A model generated the notes under the pieces. It was not told where the DNA came from, searched no databases, and saw nothing but the letters and a program-made list of their open reading frames with translations. Positions 44,001 to 52,283 of a DNA stretch of 64,000 bases are shown here, one piece after another (the first letter of the stretch is position 1; every line of letters starts with the position of its first letter). The translations under genes were made by a program, and so were the position numbers. The stretch lies in the NCBI GenBank assembly GCA_009746045.1, contig RPFO01000127.1, positions 524,050-588,049 of the forward strand, given 5' to 3'. The DNA comes from Mesostigma viride. Taxonomy: Eukaryota > Streptophyta > Mesostigmatophyceae > Mesostigmatales > Mesostigmataceae.

Positions 44001-47000
44001 TATTCCTCCCCTGGCGCCCAAGCATGGGCCAGGCGGCTTGTCCGTGGTCCCGCCCGTGCTGGAGAGTGGCGGAAAGGTATGCAACACGCAAGCATTCGGC
44101 CGCTGTTCTCTCCACTTGATGCCCTGCTTTTGAGTTTGCGGGTGAATTGTTGTCCTTTTTCGAGCATTTTTGCCAAACTGTCTGTTGTAATTATAGGAAG
44201 TTGTGTGGTGAGAAGTCGAGATAGAAAAAAAAGGTTTTCGCACCATACAGGAAATGGCATTAGTTGGTATGGCCTCCACTTTCGCCACGGGAAGATTGGC
44301 TTTTGTTGGTTGTCTGTATGGCTTGGCATCATGATGTGCGGGGCGCGCAAAACCAAAGTCCTTATATGTGCCACATTGAGTATACATACGGGATGGGGCA
44401 TTTACTTGCTTGTTGCCCGCACGGTCACCAGTTAGCCCACACCTTGAATGGAATTCAGGGAGCATGTCAGGAGATAAGTATCGCTCAGTTAGCATGTGAA
44501 CAGTTACTGAACTATTATTCTAGTAGTATGGGATTATTTCCTGCCCCCAACTGCTCATTCCCATAGAGCATGCCTCCTTTTGGTCTGTTGATCTAAATCT
44601 ATCCTTTTGTAATGCCCTAGCATCTCCGTGGCTCACTCTGCTCTTCCGCCATGAACACGCACTCTCATGGCCCATCCCTCTCGCATTACAGGGCCAAGCG
44701 CTCAGCCCGACCCCCGCATCGCTGGCCTCCCACCGCGGCGTGAGCCTGGAGCTGCGCGTGTCCCTGGACGACCACCTTAGCAAGCAGCTGGGCTTTGCGG
44801 TGCTGCGCTCGGTGCTGACCCCTCCCCCCGCCGTGGACGAGAACGGGCTGCCCCTTGCCCCGCTGGTATCTGCCCCCGGGACCCGCGACGGAGCCAGCAG
44901 CGACAAGAACGAGGCGGAGCCGACGGTATCCCATGCTCTCAGCGCCTTGCTCATGCGCACGGGGGCGGTGGAGCTCCAGCGGCTTGCACTGCACGGGGCA
45001 GGGGCCCCTGGCCAGCCGGGCGCCCCTCAGGCGGTCGCGCTGCCCAGCGTTGACGTCTCGCAAAAGGAGCTGGGCTTGCTGCAGCTGCTGCTGCTCGCCG
45101 AGGTGGCGGCGGGCCAGCGGCTGGTGTGCGCGGGGCAGGAGGGGCGCTGGTGGCAGCCAGAGGTGAGGGCATGCCCGTTTCAAGCGCGTGGGGTTTGGTG
45201 CCATCGCTGCCTGCTGGTGGGGAGGATAGTCAAGGCCTTTAATCATGCATTTAACTAAATAGCAGTGGATGCATGTCCCCCTGTGTTGCAGACATAGTTT
45301 CTCTGTATCTGGCATCCCATATTGAAAGCCTGGCCACCTGCATCTTTCCTTCCTGAACAGCTGGCTCGCTGCTGGTCCCGCCTGGGCAGCTTCATGGCAC
45401 GTCCTTTGATGCACGTTATCGTTGTTGGTCATGTCTAGAGAGTTCGCGTGACAAGGTGTGCAAGCAGCGGTGTCAAGAATCGGAGGGACGATCCCATGTA
45501 CGATGAGCATTTGCTTGCTAGAACTGTTGGAGACGCCTGTTTCTCCCGGAGAAGCATAAACCTATTCCCACGGCCATATGATGAAAAGGACAGCATAGTC
45601 ACACGCATGCCCACGCAAGAAGGCCTTTGAGAGAGACTGCCTGGGTGGCGAGAATGTAGCACCAGTGGCTGTAGATGAACAGGCATCGGTAGTATGGCAA
45701 AGGCGTAGCGACTGGCTGCATGACTCGGATGCTCCTTGGTATTTAGGCTTGAAGAGTACCACTCGAATAAGTAAACCCGATTTCTACAGCCAGCAAAAGG
45801 GCCTAGTTGCCCGAATTGAAGTTGGCTATGGTGTTGCTAGAATGAGAATGTTGCTTTGTGTGCGTTTGGAGCACCACCGCCGCATCGACTGCCATTCTTA
45901 TTCCAATCGTATCAACCTGGCCTACTGTTCATCATGATGTTTAAGATTGCTGTTTTGGCCTTCTGTGTCTGCAAGAGTTGGGCATGCATGCCTTATGGAT
46001 TCATACGTTGTGGGTGCGTGCCCAACTGACTCGTTCACGTTGGCATCTACGTGTTTGCGTGCCAGGGCCTGGAGAAACTGCTGCGGCTCTTTGGGTTCAA
46101 TGAGGACGAGGAGGAAGAGGACGGGGACAAGGAGGGGGAGAAGGAGCGAGGGAAGGAGAAGGACCAGGACCAGGGCAGCGGTGCGGCCGCGTTGCTGGTG
46201 GCAGCGATTCCTGTCCCTGCCACCCCTGCTGCAGCCGAGCCCTCCCGCCAGGAAGGGCCCAAACCCGAGGCTCCCGTGGCTGGTACCGCAGTGGTGGCTG
46301 GGCCGGCACCGACATCATTGCCAATGCCGGCACTGGCGACACCGGAAATTGCATCAAGATCACAAAAAGAACCAGCACCAGCGCCAGCGCCAGCGCCAGC
46401 GCCAGCACCAGCACCAGCACCAGCACCAGCACCAGCACCAGCACCAGCACCAGCACCAGCACCAGCACCAGCACCAGCACCAGCACCAGCACCAGCACCA
46501 GCACCAGTACAAGTGCCAACGCCAACGCCAGCATCTGCAGCGCTCCCACCAGCACCAGCGGCGCCTGTACCAGCTCCCACCAAGCCAGCACCAGCGCCGG
46601 TGCCTCAGCAAAACCTGCTCGATCTCCTCGACATGTCCCTCCCCGCAGTCGTGCCCACCCCGGTGTCATCTCAGGCCCCCCTGGTGGACATCTTTGCTTC
46701 CCTCGAGGTCAGCGCGGGCTTGATGGACCTGAGACAACAGCCAAAGGCCTCCGGCAGTGCCTCAGGTGCGGCTGATGCCATGATCATGTCCCTGGCCGAC
46801 CTGCTGGGTCCTTTGAGTGAGCCGGTCAAGCCGCCGGTTGCGTGCGTGGCTAGCAGCCAAGCCGCTTCATTGGACCTCATGGCCGGTGACCTGTCCAAGC
46901 CTGCAATGGGTGCTCTGCCCGGCCAGTCAATGCCAGCAAGCGCGGACAGCAAGGCCAGCGACCCGCTAGCAACCAAGGGGGCGGCGGCGGCGGATGGGGC

Positions 47001-47406
47001 ACCAGTGGTGGACGAGCTAACAGCGTATGCCAAGGAGGAGGCGATGGAGAAGGCGTTTGAGCTGGTGTCAGCGTCGCGGGCGTTATGCGAGCAGCTGCTG
47101 CGCAGCCTGCCAGTCGTGAGGGTGACAGTTACGTCATCCTCGGGTGCACCCAAGGAGGCGGACGCGGCGCCGCAGGAGCCAAGGCAGGCTGATGGCTGCG
47201 TGCCGGTATCCGAGAACGAGCCACTTGTGAAACTGGTCATCGATGACCGAGGTGTCAAGATTGTGGAGAAGGGGCATCGTAAGACCAGCTCGAAGCATCA
47301 TGAGGCCTCTGTTGAGAACGACATGGCGATGATATTGGCCTGCCAAATGCTCAAACAGCTGGAAGAGGCGGAGAGAAGCATTATCGAAGCTAGCGCTTGC
47401 TTGTAG
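26584..47406 (+). CDS. BLTP3/UHRF1BP1/SHIP164-like bridge lipid-transfer protein
   Basis: Twenty-three exons join in one frame with consistent phases and GT-AG borders, giving about 2,524 residues. The N-terminus (MESLVSKILQNTLSTWLVKF, then SRDQFKLQGRTAELTNL) is a chorein N-terminal motif, the lipid-accepting mouth of rod-like proteins that move phospholipids in bulk between membranes. Conserved blocks in order place it with UHRF1BP1/SHIP164 and its plant relatives: SNVKTEPVVVQIDRLDL, GYGFADK, SLKECRKF, MPHPES...FFGGEK, CLN, FQLDLM, SGLRLGGGLFFAERVL and DWMLALEG. Animal members act on endosome and Golgi traffic vesicles; the role in algae is inferred. It is longer than its animal relatives because of Pro-, Ala- and Ser-rich inserts. 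Exons are GC-rich and introns are not. Exon details are in the next four entries. Confidence 0.88.
26796..26820 (+). repeat. (CA)n microsatellite in intron 1
   Basis: About 12 CA units, uninterrupted except at the start. No role is apparent. Confidence 0.9.
30139..30183 (+). repeat. G-rich tract in intron 5
   Basis: Nearly continuous G runs of up to 18 broken by single A bases on the coding strand. It could form G-quadruplexes in DNA or in the pre-mRNA. Confidence 0.85.
34566..39289 (+). CDS. BLTP3-like gene, exons 13-18 (residues 338-967)
   Basis: Exons: 34566-34630, 35230-35315, 35885-36048, 36507-36573, 37277-38157, 38663-39289. Exons 13-16 encode short beta-rich pieces (NMAKVEVGNILLR, LVSFHLEFWLHPVK, VELQEGSCLNLASFIAEL) that match the groove repeats of the family. 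Exon 17 (881 bases) opens with LVDIQLDSVSVFFSLPL, then a proline-rich insert of about 115 residues (37450-37700), a conserved strand AAVIVAHLLIQNARLLVDPD, and a Ser/Ala-rich tract that includes eleven alanines encoded by GCA/GCG repeats (about 37990-38020). Exon 18 has a low-complexity centre and ends in a conserved amphipathic segment (VLAMLAQLHQLVMAFVSS) followed by a basic helix RKDVRRKRRQMRREH. The inserts probably loop out of the rod and may be disordered. Confidence 0.83.
39541..39557 (+). repeat. G17 homopolymer in intron 18
   Basis: Seventeen consecutive G on the coding strand. The length may be uncertain because such runs are hard to sequence. Confidence 0.85.
39895..44076 (+). CDS. 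BLTP3-like gene, exons 19-21 (residues 968-1921)
   Basis: Exons: 39895-40988 (1,094 bases), 41354-41526 and 42482-44076 (1,595 bases). Exon 19 contains LSLRIRLAEFDVKFHEDAG, a strand set ending VMLRELHVECVDV, then RAVMWVGDNASLAH and YRGNLDILKV, and closes with the family block SGLRLGGGLFFAERVLERCGIL. Exon 20 is Ser/Thr/Gly-rich linker; its acceptor is inferred from phase and frame and is the least certain of the three. Exon 21 begins LLRRLERALAHHGHEADANL and then RLNVVLKLEDWMLALEGT, another conserved block, followed by LPFQFDSLSLELCPGG and a long acidic, Gly/Ser-rich linker. Intron 20 contains the 175-bp TTC array. Low-complexity content means the linker boundaries rest on the open frame, not on homology. 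Confidence 0.8.
41592..41766 (+). repeat. (TTC)n microsatellite, about 58 units, intron 20
   Basis: A pure CTT/TTC array of about 175 bp on the coding strand, GAA on the other. It is the type of repeat that can form triplex DNA. Frames read through it (poly-Leu, poly-Ser, poly-Phe, poly-Lys) are artefacts of the repeat. Confidence 0.95.
44692..47406 (+). CDS. BLTP3-like gene, exons 22-23 and stop (residues 1922-2524)
   Basis: Exons: 44692-45162 and 46066-47406. Exon 22 has SLELRVSLDDHLSKQLGFAV and a helix VSQKELGLLQLLLLAEVAAG, equivalent to the helical C-terminal part of plant relatives. Exon 23 starts GLEKLLRLFGFNEDEEEED, then a highly charged stretch and about 22 Pro-Ala pairs encoded by CCAGCA repeats (46371-46506). 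Short Leu/Asp motifs follow (NLLDLLDM, LVDIFASLEV, LADLLGPL); such motifs often bind trafficking adaptors, which is speculation here. It ends with helices (KEEAMEKAFELVSASRALCE; NDMAMILACQMLKQLEEAER), a coiled-coil tail as in animal members. Stop TAG at 47404. A TGTAA motif near 47673 could be the polyadenylation signal. Confidence 0.83.
46371..46506 (+). repeat. (CCAGCA)n coding repeat, Pro-Ala array
   Basis: About 22 hexamer units in exon 23. Early units use GCG and later ones GCA for alanine, showing a recent expansion of one variant. The product is a (PA)n stretch, likely an extended rigid linker. Confidence 0.9.
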
Positions 47407-48346
47407 TGTCCTGGCACCGGCACCCGGGTATTATAACATGCTGGTCGCACCTTCATGGCTGAGGGATTACAGCTTTTTTTCGAGAAGTAGGGAGTATTCT
47501 GGGCATTGGAAAAATTTTAAACGAGACCGAGTCTTAAACTTTCAGCCTGTGCGGGCCATGTGTCAGTGGTCTGCATTTTGTATGAGTCGGGTATTTATTA
47601 TTAAACGTTCTTGTGGCCTTGCACTAGACCTCAAGTGCCAGGAATAATAGATGTTATAACTACTGTAATCTTTTGCTTTTACGAAAATGGTGGTGGACTT
47701 TCATGTGCATACTTAAAATCCATCCTGCATAGCGTACTCAATCCGTGTCATGCTCATGCGAGACTACGATAACAACTTTGTGCGGACATGTGCAAAGCCA
47801 GGAGATAGACCACGTAGCTGGCCGGTCAAGGGGCTAACAGCCAAGGCGATAAGTTAATTGGCCACAGGATGCATTGTGATGCTGAACATCGCTGCAGCAA
47901 ACAGGCTTTGCTCGATCATGTGACGCAACTTCCCGTGTAATTTAATTAACCAGGCAATATCGCCAATCCGGCTGAAAAAGCCTGCGGTACCTAGCTAGAG
48001 GCAGTACAGCCATTCACAGGTGATATCCCATGCTCAGAAGCGACCTTACCAGACATGATAGAATTGATTACATGATAGCATGACATGAATGGATGTCGAA
48101 AAGGCAAAATTTCGGCCGGCATCGGATCATGCTGCACATTTTAGTAAGTAAGTAAGTACTTGGTTGGCTAAGCAATGGCTAGGGCATGGCGGTATGGCTG
48201 ACGGCGGAGCTCAGATCTTTTGCGTCTGAGCCCCATATTCGGTCAGACCACTTGCATTCGATGCGCTTTTCTCAGACGCACACGCCAGTATAATCAGTTA
48301 CGGCTGAAACGCAGTATTGCCAAAGTTACTCACGTGACAAGCAGCT
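47407..48346. other. Intergenic stretch after the BLTP3-like gene
   Basis: Includes the 3' untranslated region. A short (AAGT)n run at 48144-48158 resembles a retroposon tail; a similar one is at 62140-62157. I see no gene. Confidence 0.5.
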
Positions 48347-49750
48347 ATGACGACCTCAAAAGCAAAACGGGGTTTGGAAAAGGAGCTTTCCGGCTCCCAG
48401 CCCAACCCACTCGCCATCGTCCTTGCCCAGCAGCCTGGGCTCGCCAACCCATCGCCAGCAGACCCATCGCCAAGCGCCTCGCCTGAGCCCAATAAACCAT
48501 GCCACGACCGCCACAAATGGAGCCAACTCTTGCCCCCCGACAGAAAGTTCTCCCTCATCGAGTGGCAGTGGCTGTCGCCGCAGGACGTCGCCGAGGTCCT
48601 CCAGTTCCTCGCACAGGAACGGAAGCTCTTCGTGTCCCCGAAGGGGGGGGCGGCTATCGATTACCGCGACACGTCCTGGCTCTCCACGTATGAAGAACCA
48701 CGTGCGCCAACGCCTGTTTATCTTGACCATGCAGTTACTACAGTACCAGCGCAGCCTCGGCGACATCAACAGAGCGCTCAGCGCCCCCGCCCCCGCACAG
48801 CCGGCAGCCCCCTCGGCTCCCTCCCTCTGCAAGGATGACATCCGCGCAGTGCTGGAGGAGCACGTGACCTGGCCGCTGGCCGAGAAGATGACATCACTGA
48901 GCACCACGCTCAACACGGTCAAGGCCCGGGTCTCCAATGTGGAAACCCGGGTCGTCCACAATTAGCTACAACCCCATTTCACGGCGCTACACACCGCGGC
49001 GCAGGCTTCGGACATGCACGCTGCACTTGTCTCTTGCCTTAACCAGGTGGAGGGCAAGTGCGGCGTGCTCATGATCGAAGATGCTTGTGAGCCATCACCG
49101 CCCACACCGAGGCCTTGGCCACACAGGTCCCAAAGATAGCGGAGCAGCTGGACGGCCACCATTGCATCCCAGCCACCCCGGCAGGATGCTGGTGACCTCC
49201 CGCCGCTCTCCTATGCGGACCTGCTGCGGTCAGCGACCGCCTCAACCACCGACGTCATCGCCACGAAGCTCCAGGAGCTGGAGGACCACCGCCAGGCCCA
49301 GCAACGGGAGGTCACCGACCGCGCTCGCCGCGAGTGCCGGGTGGTGCTGACTGCTGCGTCGCTTCCCCCAGAAGCCAGGTGCTCAAGACGTCAACCACCC
49401 TTGCTGACGAGCTCAAGAACCAGCTTCTTACCCTCATGAGCCTGGTAGGTGAGGTAGAACTGCGTGGGTGCCACCGCCTTCCCCACTCACGGGACAAGGC
49501 GGCTCCCCCACCAGTCCTGCTCACCTTCCCCTCCCCGGAGGATAAGCAGCGGTTCCTCTCTCGTCGCAAGAGGTTGCACGACCTCACCTGGACGCTGGAC
49601 GACGACCTGACCCCCGCTCAGCAACAGCAGCGACGCGACCTGTGGCCGGAATACCTCCGCCATAAGCAGGACCCCCAGAAGCCCAAGGTGTACTGGAGAG
49701 GCGGGGACTTGATGATCAACCACAAGATGTGGACGCCCCCAGCGGGCTAG
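48347..49750 (+). pseudogene. L1-type LINE ORF1 relic, plus strand
   Basis: Read across three frames it encodes one ancestral protein. 48347-48710 gives a Pro-rich start and WSQLLPPDRKFSLIEWQW. A frameshift at the G8 run (48641-48648) leads to QRLFILTMQLLQYQRSL and a coiled coil (LAEKMTSLSTTLNTVKARVS). Further shifts lead to ELEDHRQAQQREVTDRARR and then VLLTFPSPEDKQRFLSRRK, LDDDLTPAQQQQRR and VYWRGGDLMINHKM, ending at a TAG at 49748. The last three blocks match the RNA-binding C-terminal domain of L1-type ORF1 proteins. At least three frameshifts and one in-frame stop are present. No ORF2 follows, so the copy is partial. Confidence 0.65.
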
Positions 49751-49956
49751 AATAGCTATAGCCCTAGCTTGTATCCATCGGTAGTCACTGCCGCTAACTA
49801 AGGCAGCCATGCTTAGAATGTTTGCCTAGCTAAGCCAACACTACCTCTAGTCACGTGCGCCGCTAACGCACGCCGGGTACACAACCAGCCATAGCCTTAG
49901 CCTAGTCCTAGTGCAGCCATGCTACGTCCTGGCTATGATCAGATTACTTGCCCACG

Positions 49957-49992
49957 TGACGCAGTCACGTGTCTATTAATTAATTAATTACT
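49957..49992 (+). mobile_element. 36-bp dead-on-arrival retroposon, 15-bp TSD
   Basis: GATTACTTGCCCACG is repeated exactly at 49942-49956 and 49993-50007. Between them is only the last part of the hairpin (GACGCAGTCACGTG) and a (TTAA)n tail. It is the shortest member of the family seen at 19811 and 24004. Confidence 0.8.
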
Positions 49993-50006
49993 GATTACTT
50001 GCCCAC

Positions 50007-50244
50007 GCTCCTTGTTATGCCATGCTCACACAGGTCTTATATATTGCACCCACAGATTGCCGGATCGTTAGCACGTGTTCGTTTAGCTAGCGCGCCGGAG
50101 TGCAGCTGTGGCATGCCTTATAGGCATGAAGGAGACTGGGGGTCTCTGCCCTTTCTCCTGTTGTGCACACACAGGGATTAAAAGCACTTCGGTGCTCCGT
50201 GACTCCCCAACGGGAGCACGTGTTTAATTAATTAATTAATTAAT
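50007..50244 (+). mobile_element. SINE-like element, copy 1, (TTAA)n tail
   Basis: About 215 bp starting GCTCCTTGTTATG plus a tail of TTAA units (50223-50244). A diverged copy with the same 5' end lies inverted at 51296-51089. A shared 5' end in two copies suggests a full-length short element. No convincing A and B boxes are seen. Confidence 0.55.
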
Positions 50245-50792
50245 CGGATCATGCACTGATGTGGGAGCCTGGGAGGCTTGCACGTGTGTTTATTTTGTGC
50301 ATGTGCGTCGACTTCATCTTGAGCTACTGTATAGGCTTTTGATTCTGTCTGATGGGACCCTCTATGAGCTGTCCTTGCTCGTACTCACATACCGCAACTC
50401 CCCCCTGATTGCTGTCATGATCCGCACGACTTGAGGCGGCATGTCGCTCTCTCGGCCGTCTTACCGGACGGCGGAAAACGGGCTCAATATTCCGGGCACC
50501 CGGCCCCAGTGAACGCCGTGACTTTGGTTCAGTAGCTCCCAGGTCAAACTATTGGGGGCCCCTGGTCCGTCCCCCCCCCCGCTCGACCCCGCTGCAGCTC
50601 ACGCCGTGCGGCCGGCCAGCCGCGACGGGCGGCCCCATCGGAGCCTCTGCAGGCGCCCACCGGCCGGCAGACTCAGAAGAGACGGACTGCCGGCCTGGTC
50701 CCACCCGTCTCCGGCCCCCTGGTGGACGGCCCCCGGCATGACGATTGGACTCCCAAGGAATGGGATGGCAGCTGCCATCTCCACCCTCTGCA
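50245..50792. other. Unassigned sequence between two SINE copies
   Basis: The second half is GC-rich with Pro/Arg-rich frames (50552-50790), but nothing conserved is recognised. It may be the 5' part of a retroelement. Confidence 0.35.
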
Positions 50793-51296
50793 ATTCATTC
50801 ATTCATGGCATTCATTCATTCATTCATTCATTCATTCATTCATTCATTCATTCATTCATTCATTCATTCATTCATTCATTCATTCATTCATTCATTCATT
50901 CATTCATTCATTCATTCATTCATTCATTCATTCATTCATTCATTCATTCATTCATTCATTCATTCATTCATTCATTCATTCATTCATTCATTCATTCATT
51001 CATTCATTCATTCATTCATTCATTCATTCATTCATTCATTCATTCATTCATTCATTCATTCATTCATTCATTCATTCATTCATTCATTAAAATCGTGCTC
51101 CCGTTAGAGAGTCACGGAGCACCAGAGTGCTTTTAACTGATCCCTGCGGACAGTGTGCACAACAGGAAGAAAGGGCAGAGCCCCCCCTTTCTCCTTCATG
51201 CCAGAGGCATGCCACAGCAGTAATCGGACACGATAGACGATCCGGCAAGGTCTGTGGGTGCAATAAGATCCATGTGAGCATATCATAACAAGGAGC
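50793..51296 (-). mobile_element. SINE-like element, copy 2, with expanded (AATG)n tail
   Basis: 51296 down to 51089 matches copy 1 in reverse (GCTCCTTGTTATG ... CTAACGGGAGCACG). The tail then continues as about 70 AATG units on the minus strand. In copy 1 the tail is TTAA units, so tetranucleotide tails are a feature of the family and this one has expanded. Confidence 0.55.
50810..51088 (+). repeat. (ATTC)n microsatellite, about 70 units
   Basis: 279 bp of pure ATTC, the expanded tail of the minus-strand element. Because 4 is not a multiple of 3 all frames read the same Ser-Phe-Ile-His repeat; it is not coding. Confidence 0.95.
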
Positions 51297-52283
51297 CATG
51301 CATTACCATTGATCTAATTTGTGGATTACGGATCAAGGCATTCGATCGCCTACGGTTATATGGGACGCCCTATGGGTCCAGTACGTCCTCCACCCGGTTC
51401 CGACATGTCAGTCTCAGTTTGCGAATTATTTTGGCGCATGATGATCGTATAGCGCATAGTCAGGCTGCTTACTGCAAACACAGCGTATTGGCAGCTGTCA
51501 AGTCACCGTCAGCAGTGAGTAGTTGCTCAAGGAGGCAGGGGGTGTCGGCATTGCTATTGGTTATAGGCGCGGCGCGTACATGCACCCGGCCCCACGCGGC
51601 CCACGGGCGCAGGGTCGCATTGGCATCCACCAAGATGGCAACGTGGGAGTCTGTCGCTGGAAAGGTCGATGATGCAACTGGTTGAAAAACGCTTCGTGAT
51701 CTCGATCGGCAGGCTCAGACCAGCATATCCGTACGTGCGACATCAACACGGTGTCGGCTGTCAGAGCCGACAATGACCGAGAGCATAATAATGCAGGGGT
51801 CCGGGTCCTTCAAGGGAGCGGAATCATTAGTGCACTGAAGGATCGATCCGATTCTAGAGCTAGCAAAGTACGTTTGTGGTCCACGACTGAGTTGGGCGGC
51901 AGCGGTGGGGGAGCGCAACAAGCCCACCCGGCCTGCCCCCCTTGACCTGACGCATGCGCCGGGCCGCACAGCAGTTGCCATATTGTAGTGCAAGGGTGAC
52001 AAGCTGTACGGGGCCCTCAAAGGATCGCCGGTGCTCTTGAACTGACCGAGCACATCAATCAATGCCATATATATTCATTGAGAATGATAGATTACGGAGG
52101 TGAGATAGGCATGCAACATAAGGAAAAACCCGATAACTGGGAGAATAACCCTGAAGAAATTAATAGTAATCTGACACAGACATCCAAGGATCACGCCAGC
52201 GGCACAAGGTACAACTAACTATACATCACAAAACTACACGCAGCAACAGCGCTGCCGGCCCACCATGCAGGCCTGGAAGGGAT
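51297..52283. other. Unassigned sequence and LINE 3' flank
   Basis: No gene is recognised. The right part (about 52100-52283) is the 3' untranslated region of the minus-strand LINE; its exact end and target duplication were not found. Confidence 0.4.

Noticed and set aside
42522-44495. Open frame of 657 codons on the minus strand
   Set aside because: It lies opposite exon 21 of the BLTP3-like gene; GC-rich codon bias removes stops from the antisense frame. It is Pro/Ser/Ala-rich filler with no conserved block.
41592-51088. CRISPR-like or other spaced repeat array
   Set aside because: The repeats are microsatellites without unique spacers, and the DNA is eukaryotic nuclear.
50722-51107. Ser-Phe-Ile-His repeat protein
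   Set aside because: It is the translation of a pure ATTC microsatellite, the same in all frames.
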